Source: Caballeronia pedi (lineage in GTDB: Bacteria; Pseudomonadota; Gammaproteobacteria; Burkholderiales; Burkholderiaceae). Taken from it: 64,000 nt of DNA. Of the stretch, positions 8,054 through 16,839 are shown piece after piece; the stretch's first letter is position 1, and each line of letters starts with the position of its first letter. The position numbers and the translations under genes were made by a program. Under the pieces are notes generated by a model. That model did no database searches, was not told the DNA's origin, and worked only from the letters and a program-made list of their open reading frames with translations. The stretch is from the NCBI RefSeq assembly GCF_001544915.2, contig NZ_FCOE02000039.1, positions 1 through 64,000 of the forward strand, read 5' to 3'.

Positions 8054-8707
8054 ATGAAAGACGAGACGAAGGTGAAAAAATCTCTGCATGACGAGGCCAC
8101 CGCCGCCCGCCATGTAAGGGAGTCTGCGACTGAGCACGGCACGCACCCCGATGTCAAAGCGCTATTTTGGGGCTTCCTCTCGCGCCGAATCCCAAGATGG
8201 GCCCACGTGGTTTGGATAGCGGGGGCGGCCGTCCTGTTTGCCATTTCCTCGGGATCAAGTCTTTCGAAGATGGAAGAAAGCGTGCGTTCGTTTTTCGCGC
8301 CATCTCCCATTAGGATCGAGGGCGTATCGCCAACCGGGCAGGATAGCCAACTACAATTTGTCGTACGGAACAACTCGCCGGATGTAGTCGTAATAGACAA
8401 AGTTACATTGCGGGTTCTTGACTCAAAACCTGCTGAATTGACCGTTGGTGGAAGCAGTTCAATCCCCGTCACCGCGTCATTCGACGTGCTGCTTGACCCG
8501 GAAAGTCATACTACTCAACCGGTCCGGCATGACCCGGTCAAAGTCAGCGCCAAGGACGTCGAGCGGATGCGCTTGACCCTGAGGACGATGTCATCTCACG
8601 GTGCACCGTGGGTGCATTATCGGCTCACCGTGTCAGTAACGTTGAGTGATGGGATGCTTGTCGAAAGCGACCCTTTCACTATTGATGTTAGCTCTGGTAC
8701 GAATTAG
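8054..8707 (+). CDS. Single-pass membrane protein of unknown function
   Basis: A 217-residue protein with a charged N-terminal cytoplasmic-like segment (1-45) and one membrane helix (about 49-66, HVVWIAGAAVLFAISSGSS). A beta-rich domain of about 130 residues follows, with alternating hydrophobics (LQFVVRNNSPDVVVIDKVTLRVLD). I do not recognise the domain; it may be immunoglobulin-like. The metallopeptidase gene begins 4 bp after its stop, so the two are almost certainly co-expressed. A partner, sensor or substrate role for the peptidase is inferred from that coupling only. Confidence 0.6.
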   Translation: MKDETKVKKSLHDEATAARHVRESATEHGTHPDVKALFWGFLSRRIPRWAHVVWIAGAAVLFAISSGSSLSKMEESVRSFFAPSPIRIEGVSPTGQDSQLQFVVRNNSPDVVVIDKVTLRVLDSKPAELTVGGSSSIPVTASFDVLLDPESHTTQPVRHDPVKVSAKDVERMRLTLRTMSSHGAPWVHYRLTVSVTLSDGMLVESDPFTIDVSSGTN

Positions 8708-8711
8708 CGGC

Positions 8712-9899
8712 ATGCCGATGAGATATATTTTCGGCGCACTAATTCTTGGCCTAGCCCTGTTCCCAAGATACTCCCCTGAACCTGATGTGAAGACTGGCGC
8801 AATACAATACTACTTATCGGACACCGATCCAGATTATAGATATCTGGAAGGCTTGCAACGTAGTCGTGGTCAGTGCAAGAAGATCATGTCGAAGGAAACT
8901 GAAATCGCAGTACTTCGAGGTGGCATCGCTCGCGATTGCGCGACAACGCAGGGCGATTGGATGTGCGCAAAAGCGTTCAAAGCCCTTGATTGGTATGAGA
9001 AAACGACACCAACCACTCGCTGCGAACCCACGTTCAATGAGTTCTTTGAACAATTTTACGGAGCAGAATTGGGGTTTGTACTTTCAGAACGCGGTGTCAC
9101 CGAGCGACCAAAAATAGGTTCACTTAAATTTGGTGACCTCAACGACCATGCGCTGCGATTCAACGACCGCGTGCAATACATCATCACCACGAATCCAGAC
9201 TTAAACACCCTCATTCCCGAGGTAATTCGGTGTGTAATTAATCTTCTTGTAATCGAAAAGAAAGAGGACGGCTTTTCGATTATCTTTAATCCAAAAATTG
9301 CGGAGCAGAGACTACGGGACCATCCAGAAGAGCAAAAATATCTACTGGGACTCTTGGATAACTTCGTGAAAAATGAGGAGGTTCCGATTCCGTTCGAATT
9401 TGGCGCTTTGATGAACTACTATTATTCGCCATTGCACAAACGGGTGCTCGCCGCGATCAGCGACGAGAGTGCTCATTTTTTGATCGCTCATGAATATGCA
9501 CACGCGCTGCTGCATCACGATACGAAAGATGCATACGTGCAGTCAACAGAGGGTCAAAAAGTCGAAGTCTTGCAACGACCTTTCGCACAGGAATTCGAGG
9601 CTGACGAGAAAGGTTTCGAACTGTGGTTAGAGGTTTTGAAGGAAGCTGATCTTGACGATAAGTTGTCCGGGGTTATCGTTAGCAGCCCAGATGTGTTCCT
9701 GACAATTTGCGAAATGTTGCAGGTGAGACAGGATATTTTACGGGTCCCAAGTGTATCTAGGTTTCCCGACCCGTCTATTCGGCGTGCAAGAATACGGGCA
9801 CTTATGTTGAAATATAAACTTAGGGACGAAGGCAAAACAGACTTCGGGATGTTGTTCCATTCCGCAGCGAGGATGGCGCTCTCAGGCGACGTACAGTAG
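8712..9899 (+). CDS. Putative membrane-anchored zinc metallopeptidase
   Basis: A 395-residue protein with an N-terminal hydrophobic signal or anchor (MPMRYIFGALILGLALF). A long domain of unknown type follows, then a zincin motif HEYAHALLHH (HEXXH at 260-264) with EFEADEKGF 30 residues on (Glu296/Asp298). The third ligand pattern resembles M48 or ImmA/IrrE-type peptidases. Codon use is clearly more AT-rich than the flanking chromosome, suggesting separate transfer. I chose the start at 8712, just after the upstream stop. An in-frame ATG at 8646 would overlap the upstream gene by about 60 bp. Confidence 0.6.
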   Translation: MPMRYIFGALILGLALFPRYSPEPDVKTGAIQYYLSDTDPDYRYLEGLQRSRGQCKKIMSKETEIAVLRGGIARDCATTQGDWMCAKAFKALDWYEKTTPTTRCEPTFNEFFEQFYGAELGFVLSERGVTERPKIGSLKFGDLNDHALRFNDRVQYIITTNPDLNTLIPEVIRCVINLLVIEKKEDGFSIIFNPKIAEQRLRDHPEEQKYLLGLLDNFVKNEEVPIPFEFGALMNYYYSPLHKRVLAAISDESAHFLIAHEYAHALLHHDTKDAYVQSTEGQKVEVLQRPFAQEFEADEKGFELWLEVLKEADLDDKLSGVIVSSPDVFLTICEMLQVRQDILRVPSVSRFPDPSIRRARIRALMLKYKLRDEGKTDFGMLFHSAARMALSGDVQ

Positions 9900-10028
9900 G
9901 ACCCTGTAAAAATTAAAAAAATGCTCGGCCTGAGTAAAGAATGCTCCGCGTGGCTGGCCAGTAAATGAAAGTTTCTGTAAGCACCATGCCAACGTCGCCT
10001 TGGACTCAAAAATGCTTTTTCCTGTCCG

Positions 10029-10071
10029 AAAAATCGCCCGGGCAGTCTGCCGCCCGGCTCATCACCGGGCG
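10029..10071 (-). terminator. Terminator after the ejection-protein operon
   Basis: On the minus strand CGCCCGG and CCGGGCG form a hairpin (10051-10071). A further CCCGGGCG and a T-run (10029-10034) lie downstream. Two alternative stems are possible. It follows the stop of the leftward operon directly. Confidence 0.65.
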
Positions 10072-10088
10072 ACCCTCTCTATCGCGGG

Positions 10089-12152
10089 TCAGTCTTCGCG
10101 AGAATTACGACTAGATGCCGATTGCGCGTTCAATGCTGCGTGCGTCGTCGGGGCTTGTCGGATAGCGTAGAGCTTCTCAAGAACACGGCGGGGATACTTC
10201 CCGGTTGCTTTGAGTTTCGCCATACCGCCCGGGGACATTGCCGTGTTGATTAGCTCTGTCGCGGCCTTCTCGCTTATGCCTTCCGACTTCATGAACGCGC
10301 GAACGGCAATCGCCCCGGCGCGGCCCAAGCCGGTAGCGTGCCCAACCGCATGACCGACGACATGTTCCGATACATGAGCCATCGAGTCGTCAGCCCCCTT
10401 CTTCGCCCCTCCAACAATGCGGGCATTGTTGCGCGCACGGGCCGCTTCATCCGCGAACACCTTTGATGCCATGCTCGCGGGCTTCGCTCCGAGAATCTTC
10501 TTCGCGTCGTCGCCCTTCAGGTTCTTCGCGATCTTGTCGAGAGAACCCGGTGGCATCTGTTCCGCATGTTGCAGATACTTGCCCAAGCCAGTCACGAAGC
10601 CGTACGCGGCGTGTTCCTTCTGCTCGGGCGACATGCGGTCGAACAACTCCATGTTCGCGGTCTTCAAGCCCTGGGCATAGGCATTGCCCCAGCCCTGCGA
10701 ACCAAGGAGGCCGGTTCCGTTGTCTTCGCGGCCCAACCGCGCGTTCAACTCGCGTGCGGGAACGACTGCCCCGGTCTGCTGCTTCTTCAGAGCATTCTGC
10801 GCGGCCTGCAAACTCCCATACTTCACGCTGCCGGTTCCCTCTTGCTTCATCGCCGCGCCGACTTTCTTCACTACGTCATCGAGCACGGCAGACGGGATTT
10901 CCTTCCCATAGGCGTACTTCGGCGCTTTCGCAACGTCGCTGTTCGGATCGGTCTTGCGCAGGTTTGTGTAATCCGCCAACGACTCCTTGACCATGGGTTT
11001 GATGTCGCTGTGATCGAGGATTTCGCGAAGCTCGGGCGTAACGGGCGTCAACTCGTGCCGCGATTGTTTATACAGAGCATCGCGCTGCTGGCCCAACGTG
11101 TCGAGCTTCTGATTCGCCGCCGTGATCTCAGTACGAACCTTCTGGAGGGGGTCTCCGGGTGCGCGCGTGAAAGAAAGCGTAGAGCCTTGCGTCCCCTCCT
11201 GCATCGCCCCCGCCGTCCCGCCTACCAGACGGTCACTACGGGTATCGGCGTCGCGGCGCAACGACTCGTTGAGTTTGCCCGCAGCGCCCGCCGATGTTTT
11301 GCTGGCACGCGCAACGGCGTCCGCAACACCGGGCGAGAAGTCAACAATGCGGCGGTTCGGATCGGCGTCGAGCCAAGCGTTCAAGTCCTTCATGGACTTG
11401 CCTTCCTTCTTGAGCGCGAGCGAGACGTTATTCAACACCGCGAACGACGGCGAAACTCGTTCCTCAACCAATGGGCGAACACGCCCAGCGCCAAGGAAAC
11501 CCAGCGCGCCGCCGAGCGCCGCGCCTTGCATAGCGCCACTCTGCGCGCCCTGGATCGCGCCTTCCATGCGATGGCCTTCGCCCCCTTGCGCGCTGCCGGT
11601 AAGCGCACCTTGCGCGCCACCGTAGAGCGCACCGCGCCCCGCCATCGTGTTAGCCGCGCTGCCCGCAGCTTGAACGCCCTGCTTGATGACGGGGAGGTTC
11701 CCCACGGCACGGGCCGCGCCGCCGACTGCCTCACCCGCACGGGCAGCGCCGGGAATGGCGCGCGCGACCGACGCGCCCGCACGGCCTAATGCACCCTCAC
11801 CAACACCGGGAATCGCGAGCGTCGCGCCCGCTACCAACAGATCGATGCCGACCGACGCCCACGGGTTGTCCTTCGCGTAGCTATCCGACTGACGCTGAAG
11901 CGACTGCGCTTGCTGATGCGAAATCAGGCCGCTCTTCTCAGCCAACTGCGCGCCCCAACCGAACGTTACGGAATCCAGCGCGCGGGCCGCTGCCTCCTTA
12001 CCGAACACCGGAACGGGCTGATACGGCTTGTCGTCCGTCTTGGCTTGCGGGGGCTTGGCGGGTTGGGGTTGCTTCGGATGCGCAGCATCGTACAAGTCTG
12101 CACCGTAGCCTGCTTCGATCGCGCGACCGTCAGAAGTGTAGGTGGTAGCCAT
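10089..12152 (-). CDS. Phage internal virion / DNA-ejection-like protein
   Basis: A 687-residue Ala/Gly/Gln-rich protein. Residues about 95-235 form a long low-complexity, partly hydrophobic region (VAGATLAIPGVGEGALGRAG and many GGA/AQG repeats). The C-terminal half is helical and charged. This architecture resembles podovirus ejection or internal core proteins that insert into the envelope during DNA delivery. It is translationally coupled to the transglycosylase gene through a TAATG overlap. I infer the function from composition and operon partner; no family is certain. Confidence 0.6.
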   Translation of the reverse strand: MATTYTSDGRAIEAGYGADLYDAAHPKQPQPAKPPQAKTDDKPYQPVPVFGKEAAARALDSVTFGWGAQLAEKSGLISHQQAQSLQRQSDSYAKDNPWASVGIDLLVAGATLAIPGVGEGALGRAGASVARAIPGAARAGEAVGGAARAVGNLPVIKQGVQAAGSAANTMAGRGALYGGAQGALTGSAQGGEGHRMEGAIQGAQSGAMQGAALGGALGFLGAGRVRPLVEERVSPSFAVLNNVSLALKKEGKSMKDLNAWLDADPNRRIVDFSPGVADAVARASKTSAGAAGKLNESLRRDADTRSDRLVGGTAGAMQEGTQGSTLSFTRAPGDPLQKVRTEITAANQKLDTLGQQRDALYKQSRHELTPVTPELREILDHSDIKPMVKESLADYTNLRKTDPNSDVAKAPKYAYGKEIPSAVLDDVVKKVGAAMKQEGTGSVKYGSLQAAQNALKKQQTGAVVPARELNARLGREDNGTGLLGSQGWGNAYAQGLKTANMELFDRMSPEQKEHAAYGFVTGLGKYLQHAEQMPPGSLDKIAKNLKGDDAKKILGAKPASMASKVFADEAARARNNARIVGGAKKGADDSMAHVSEHVVGHAVGHATGLGRAGAIAVRAFMKSEGISEKAATELINTAMSPGGMAKLKATGKYPRRVLEKLYAIRQAPTTHAALNAQSASSRNSRED

Positions 12153-14287
12153 TATTTCGCTCCTTTGTGCGCGAAGTATTCATAGGGGCTTTGGTAGTCC
12201 GGATTCGGCTGGCCGTTGGGCAACGTGGGAACGGTTGCGCTATTGATGTGCATCTTTCCGTCCTTCGGATCGTAGATTTGCGCTGGACCAATACTGTTCT
12301 CGTACTCGCGCCACTGGAGCATGAGGTCTTGCGGGGATGCATCCGGGTTCAAGCGGCGCGCGGAATCGAGCCATTTGTACATCTCGACGTCCGACTGAGC
12401 GCCGTAATACAGGTCGCTCGCGATCGCCATGTTCGCCTGCGGCGACAAAGAGAGATTCGGCTTCGTCGTCTGAATGATCCCGGCCATCGCTGCGGTCGCA
12501 GCGGAACGCTGGGCACCCGGAGGGGCCGACGCTTGGACGGCAAGCACAAGCTGATTTGCCTGCTTGAAAAACTCTTGCTGCCGGTCGCTCAAGGTCGCGG
12601 GAACGACCTTCTCAGGGAGCGAGTTCTTTCCCGCGTTGAACCAACCGCCCGTGAAGCCGTCCCCACCGTTCGCCACAAGGTTGTAAATCGAAGACGACAA
12701 CTGCGCCTTTTGCTGAACACCCGCGCGCTGGGTGGAAGTGTCCTTATCGAACGTTTGCCAAGTCTTCTGATTTTCCTGACGGGCCTTTGCGATCTCTTGC
12801 GGAGTAGTCCCGGGCGGCGCGCTGGAGGCGAACGACGGAACGTAAGGAACACCCTGACGCGCGGCGTCATCCCGGCGCTGTGCGTCGGCGCGGGCCGCTG
12901 CGTCGCGTTGCTGAACTTCCTGCATGCGCTGGCGGTCGTATTGCTCTTGTTCGCGACGCTCCTTCGCATCCTTGATGCGCTGATCGTCGGTACGGAACTG
13001 GAGGTCAGCCTGATCCGTAAGCGTCAGCGTGCGACTAGCAAGCGTCGCGAGCTTGTTGCGGTCGGCTTCGAAATTCCCGCTCAGGTTGAGTCCCGCAACA
13101 GCGGCTTGCATCGCGGGGTTCTGTGCGATGTTCGAAATCAGGTTGTTGTAGCTGGGCTGATCCACAACGCCGACAGCCAACTTGGACACCTGCTCGTTCG
13201 CATCCTTCTGCACCCTGTTGCGCTTCTCGCTCAAATCGAGTTGCTGACCGCGCATCGCTTCAGCCTTGGCCGCCAACACTTGCGCGGCCTGCATATTCCC
13301 GTCGCGCGCCGCCTGCATCGCTGCACGGTCATAACTCGCGATCATGCGCGATTGCGCATCGACGGCTTGACCCATCGAAACGGGCGTCATCGTTACGCCC
13401 GCGCTCTCCGCTTGGTCAACGCGATCAGCGGGAGTCGGCGCGCTCTGCGATTGCTGTGCTGTTGAACCAGCGTTGAATTGACTTTCAAACTGGTGCTGAC
13501 GGGCGAGATACGTGTGCGTTCCCGGCGCGTCTGGGGATTTCGCGTTCGGGCCATTCAGGTAGTACGAACGCGCGATATCGTAATTTCCGTCCGCAAGATC
13601 GAGCATCTTCTTGAAGTAGCCAAGCCCGAACTCAGGATCGCGCGGATTGCCGGGCTTGATGCCGAAACCCGGGTTCGCGGCGGTGGACGGCAAGACTTGA
13701 GTAGGCCCGACCGCGCCCGTGGGCGATACAGCGTTCGGATCGCCTCCCGATTCGGCCATGATCAAAGCGTAGGCGGTTCCCGGCTTAAACCCGAACTGCT
13801 TATCCCATGCCGCGTACTGATCGACGTTATACGCGCCGGTCTTCAGCCCGCTCGTGCTCTTGCCCGCCTGCACACCCGTTCCGGTATTCGTACCGCCTGC
13901 CGGGCCTTGCGCGGGCTGCCCCTGTGATCCGCCCTGAAACGGATTTGCAACCGTATTTCCACGCGGCGCATTGGGCGCGGTTTGCCCTGCAATGGCCTGC
14001 CCTTGCTGGGTAGGGGTACGGTCCGTACCGGCGAGCGCGTTTCCTGCGGACCCGTCATCCGGCGCAAGGGATCGTCGCGCGTAGTTATTCACGTCATCCG
14101 CAAGCTGGACTTGTTGTTGCTCTTGCGCGATCTTCAGTTGATTAAGCTGGTTTGCCTGGTCGTTGGCGACAAGTTGCTGAGCGCGACTTTGGCGAAGGTA
14201 ATCCAAGTCGGATTGGGTCTTTTGATAATTATCGAACCCCTGTGCGATGCCCAACAGCGCATTCCCGAACATATTGATGTTAGGCAT
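12152..14287 (-). CDS. Phage internal virion protein with lytic transglycosylase domain
   Basis: A 711-residue protein. Residues 20-70 are Gln-rich coiled coil, 80-145 a flexible Gly/Pro/Thr linker. About 155-270 is an SLT domain (YALIMAESGGDPNAVS with catalytic Glu179; GAVGPTQVLPST; NYDIARSYYLNGP). A long Gln/Arg-rich helical remainder follows. Such proteins locally cut peptidoglycan as podovirus-type phages eject DNA. It sits in the middle of three genes joined by TAATG overlaps at both ends. A bacterial lysozyme role is unlikely because there is no signal peptide. Confidence 0.8.
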   Translation of the reverse strand: MPNINMFGNALLGIAQGFDNYQKTQSDLDYLRQSRAQQLVANDQANQLNQLKIAQEQQQVQLADDVNNYARRSLAPDDGSAGNALAGTDRTPTQQGQAIAGQTAPNAPRGNTVANPFQGGSQGQPAQGPAGGTNTGTGVQAGKSTSGLKTGAYNVDQYAAWDKQFGFKPGTAYALIMAESGGDPNAVSPTGAVGPTQVLPSTAANPGFGIKPGNPRDPEFGLGYFKKMLDLADGNYDIARSYYLNGPNAKSPDAPGTHTYLARQHQFESQFNAGSTAQQSQSAPTPADRVDQAESAGVTMTPVSMGQAVDAQSRMIASYDRAAMQAARDGNMQAAQVLAAKAEAMRGQQLDLSEKRNRVQKDANEQVSKLAVGVVDQPSYNNLISNIAQNPAMQAAVAGLNLSGNFEADRNKLATLASRTLTLTDQADLQFRTDDQRIKDAKERREQEQYDRQRMQEVQQRDAAARADAQRRDDAARQGVPYVPSFASSAPPGTTPQEIAKARQENQKTWQTFDKDTSTQRAGVQQKAQLSSSIYNLVANGGDGFTGGWFNAGKNSLPEKVVPATLSDRQQEFFKQANQLVLAVQASAPPGAQRSAATAAMAGIIQTTKPNLSLSPQANMAIASDLYYGAQSDVEMYKWLDSARRLNPDASPQDLMLQWREYENSIGPAQIYDPKDGKMHINSATVPTLPNGQPNPDYQSPYEYFAHKGAK

Positions 14288-14931
14288 TATTCAATCTCCG
14301 TCTTAGCGGCATTCGCCTCTTTACGCGCCCGTGCCGCCTCGCGCCTAGCCTCTTTAGCGGCCTTCTCAGCCGCTTCCTTTGCTTCAATCCGGGCCTGATT
14401 GCCCGTGTAGATTTCAATCGCCGCAGAGAGATACCCGAATGCTTCCCGCGTTGAACTCAAGCCCCGTTGGGGCGAGACAAACGCATGGACGATTGTTTTC
14501 TCGCCGCGAATTAGCGGCGTATGACCCTTCTGCCAAAATTTTTGATTGGCGAGTCTTTCCGTTTGCTCGCGCGTGAAAAGCCAAGAATCTTCTACGTCGA
14601 ACGTATTGGTCATCAATACCCAAACATCGCCGTCAACGCGATAAAGCTCGCAATCGAATACGCCCAAGCGTTCACCGCTCGGCTGCCACATGCGGAAGCC
14701 AATATGAAGCGCGGTTACGACGATCGTTACCGGGTGTTTTTTCTTGAAGAGATTGATAGATGTTTCGAATGTCGCTGACTTATCGAACTCATCCCAGGCG
14801 TAGAACGCTCGGGATACATCGAAAATCGCATCTCGGTCGCGGAAGTAGTCAGGGAAGCGCGTGGCGAGAGCGCGTCGCGCTTGGGCACGCAGAGCAGCGT
14901 AGTCAACAAAGGAATGCTGAAGGGTAGACAT
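14287..14931 (-). CDS. Phage structural-operon protein with charged C-terminal helix
   Basis: A 214-residue protein, first gene of the leftward ejection operon. The globular N-terminal part (1-170) contains VDYAALRAQARRALATRFPDYF and VWVLMTNTFDVEDSWLFTREQ. The C-terminus (about 172-214) is an Ala/Lys/Glu-rich helix (EAKEAAEKAAKEARREAARA). Its stop overlaps the next start as TAATG. I do not recognise the family. Position suggests the smallest of three virion-interior or assembly proteins. The ATG at 14931 is preferred over a TTG two codons upstream. Confidence 0.6.
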   Translation of the reverse strand: MSTLQHSFVDYAALRAQARRALATRFPDYFRDRDAIFDVSRAFYAWDEFDKSATFETSINLFKKKHPVTIVVTALHIGFRMWQPSGERLGVFDCELYRVDGDVWVLMTNTFDVEDSWLFTREQTERLANQKFWQKGHTPLIRGEKTIVHAFVSPQRGLSSTREAFGYLSAAIEIYTGNQARIEAKEAAEKAAKEARREAARARKEANAAKTEIE

Positions 14932-15344
14932 TCTCAAACCGTCCTAGATAGAAACGTCGATAGGGAAGCCCGTTCGCGGAACGCGATAGGCAACGGTGAA
15001 ACTTGCGGGTTTGAGTTTGGGTAAGGCTTTGCGGTGCGGGTTTGCGCCCACGGGCAGACTTTGGACTCTGACCGTCTGCGGAGTGGTCAGTATGCAGACA
15101 AGCGGCAGGTCGAATTTCGGGCAGTTTTGCCCGCGACTAAAGGTACAGCGTGCTTTTTAATTCTGCGATTTGAAAGCTACTCGACATTGCGTCGAATTCG
15201 CGATTTGCGCGAGGAGTCTTACTTGGATCGCCCGATTGGTCGAGCGTTGAAATGATGATAAATCAGGTCTTTACGGTTTGCAAGCCGGTGCGTGTATTTG
15301 TTTGCTATCGAGAATAGGCAGATGGATTTTATGATCGCATTATC

Positions 15345-15360
15345 TATCGCAATTGCTATA
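15345..15360. promoter_or_regulatory. Palindromic operator candidate, same type as 24241-24256
   Basis: TATCGCAATTGCTATA is a 16-bp palindrome with one mismatched pair. It matches the perfect palindrome TATAGCAGCTGCTATA at 24241-24256 in both arms and spacing. Two such sites in one element suggest a shared regulator. Confidence 0.45.
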
Positions 15361-15640
15361 AAAAAGGGGCTCTTTGAAATTGCGCGAGCGTGAGCGACAG
15401 GGTTATTAGCTTTAATAGATTCCTTAATTTGTCCCCCTACCACCCCTAGATTTTTCAGACGCTCCCCGCGAATGGGTCCCATCCGAAGCTTTGTTAAGTA
15501 TGCGCAACGTTACTTTCAATGTTTCACCCCCGCCTTCGATCAACGCCCGAATCTACATGACAAACCATTGTCTCATCGCAACCGCGCGGACCGGACCCGT
15601 GAGCGAGGACACGCAAACGGACGCAAACCGCTGATATTCA

Positions 15641-15668
15641 TTGACACTATCTGACATGTCCCTATACT
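15641..15668 (+). promoter_or_regulatory. Promoter of the serine recombinase gene
   Basis: TTGACA (15641-15646) and TATACT (15663-15668) are separated by 16 bp. The -10 box overlaps the left arm of a large inverted repeat, so the recombinase or another protein bound there could repress it. Confidence 0.7.
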
Positions 15669-15705
15669 GACTACATCGCAAACGTTCGTTGCACAATGTA
15701 GTCAG
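15667..15705. promoter_or_regulatory. 39-bp inverted repeat: operator or recombination site
   Basis: CTGACTACAT (15667-15676) and ATGTAGTCAG (15696-15705) are perfect 10-bp inverted arms. Between them GCAA/TTGC and CG/CG extend the symmetry. It lies between the promoter and the recombinase start codon. Size and position fit a resolvase/invertase binding site or autoregulatory operator. Confidence 0.55.
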
Positions 15706-15719
15706 ACTGGGATCGCATC

Positions 15720-16385
15720 ATGGCAATTGGCAAATTCATCACGTACCTTCGCGTGAGCACAGCGAAACAGGGTGCGAGCGGCTTGGGTCTCGAAGCCCAG
15801 CGCGATAGCGTGATGCGATTCCTAAACGGCGGCGCGTGGACGCTCGTAAAAGAGTTCGTTGAGGTCGAGACGGGCAAAGGATCGAACGCGATGGAGAAGC
15901 GCCCGCAGTTGCGCGCCGCCCTGGCGCTTGCGAAGAAAGAAGGCGCGACGCTTCTGATTGCCAAGCTTGACCGCCTCGCTCGCAACGTTCACTTCATTAG
16001 CGGCCTGATGGAAAGCGGCGTCGAGTTCAAAGCCGCCGACATGCCCGAAGCCAACAAGGTCATGCTTCACATGCACGCCGTCATGTCGGAGTGGGAGCGC
16101 GATCAGATCAGCGCCCGTACCAAGGCAGCATTGGCGGCCGCGAAGGCGCGTGGGGTGAAGTTGGGAACGGCGGGACGCGAGAACCTAGCGCCGGTCAAGG
16201 CGGAACAGAAAGCCAAGGCTGACGAGTTCGCAAACAAGCTCACGGGCGTGATCACGGGGATGAAGGCGCGTGGCTTGACCCAGCGGGCTATGGTGGAAGA
16301 GTTGAACGCTATCGGCGTCCGCACGTCGCGAGGCGGCGAATGGTCGTTGATCCAGCTTCAGCGAGTTATGGCGCGTCTCGTCTAG
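15720..16385 (+). CDS. Serine recombinase (resolvase/invertase family)
   Basis: A 221-residue small serine recombinase. The N-terminal catalytic domain starts FITYLRVSTAKQGASGLGLEAQRD with nucleophile Ser13. It continues through LLIAKLDRLARNVHFISGLME and the EWERDQISARTKAALAAAKARG helix. The C-terminal part (about 175-221) is a helix-turn-helix ending in a Recombinase-like RTSRGGEWSLIQLQRVMARL. It is preceded by a good promoter overlapping a 39-bp inverted repeat. It could resolve multimers of the replicating element or invert a segment. It is not the main integrase, which is the tyrosine enzyme at the right end. Confidence 0.85.
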   Translation: MAIGKFITYLRVSTAKQGASGLGLEAQRDSVMRFLNGGAWTLVKEFVEVETGKGSNAMEKRPQLRAALALAKKEGATLLIAKLDRLARNVHFISGLMESGVEFKAADMPEANKVMLHMHAVMSEWERDQISARTKAALAAAKARGVKLGTAGRENLAPVKAEQKAKADEFANKLTGVITGMKARGLTQRAMVEELNAIGVRTSRGGEWSLIQLQRVMARLV

Positions 16386-16432
16386 CTAGGAGACAAAGTC
16401 CGGCGGCGCACGAGATACCCTCGTCACCAAAT

Positions 16433-16458
16433 AAAAAAAACGGCCCGCAGGGCCGTTT
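16433..16458 (-). terminator. Strong terminator after the STAS-like gene
   Basis: CGGCCC and GGGCCG enclose a 3-nt loop. On the minus strand a run of eight T follows, giving a classic terminator for the leftward ATPase/STAS operon. It may also slow rightward transcription from the recombinase. Confidence 0.85.
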
Positions 16459-16474
16459 CTCCAGACTTTATGAA

Positions 16475-16837
16475 TTAACAGTGTCGATGCTGATATCGTT
16501 GCGCATGTTTCGCAGCGACCAACGCCTGTATTTGCGCCCGCGCCGCGATCCCTCTTTCCTGCTCAAGGCGTTCTTTGAGCGCTTGCGCAATAACTTTGAG
16601 AACATGCCGGTTCGCGTGGAGAATCCTCACTCGCCGAACGAAGTCCTCGATCCCAAGGCCAACGGCGAGCATACCAAAGAGTTCATCAGCGTAAGACTCC
16701 GAAATGCTCTCGACTCGACCGAGGTCGATCGAAACCGAACCGCTTCGACGGAGTTCAGCGAGAGCTGACGACCGCAGTTCGGTCGCAAGACGGCGAGACG
16801 ACAAGTCTGTGTGTTCAGGAGCCAAGGCGCAGTTCAT
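16475..16837 (-). CDS. STAS-like (DUF4325-type) domain protein
   Basis: A 120-residue protein with the pattern of STAS-like DUF4325 proteins. The core SVSIDLGRVESISESYADELFGML (about residues 34-57) has the typical D-x-x-x-V-x-x-I-S-x-S-x-ADE order. A helical basic tail ends in QALVAAKHAQRYQHRHC. STAS domains serve as partners of GHKL ATPases in anti-sigma/anti-anti-sigma switches. The ATG lies 2 bp after the stop of the ATPase gene (TAGTTATG), so the two are translationally coupled. A role as the switch partner or effector of that ATPase is inferred. Confidence 0.7.
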   Translation of the reverse strand: MNCALAPEHTDLSSRRLATELRSSALAELRRSGSVSIDLGRVESISESYADELFGMLAVGLGIEDFVRRVRILHANRHVLKVIAQALKERLEQERGIAARAQIQALVAAKHAQRYQHRHC

Positions 16838-16839
16838 AA

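Larger units (their letters stand above)
14932..15719. other. Intergenic control region between ejection operon and recombinase
   Basis: About 790 bp without a convincing gene. It becomes AT-rich around 15240-15430 and contains the palindrome at 15345-15360. Toward its right end lie CGCAAAC repeats (near 15612, 15622 and 15677) and the recombinase promoter. Short open frames here lack ribosome sites and look accidental. Confidence 0.5.

Noticed and set aside
10089..14931. Bacterial secretion or conjugation operon based on the transglycosylase domain
   Set aside because: None of the three proteins has a signal peptide or Vir/Tra partner; phage interior proteins fit the size and composition better.
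15034..15482. Small open frames between the ejection operon and the recombinase
   Set aside because: No ribosome site, no recognisable domain and they overlap on opposite strands. The region looks regulatory.
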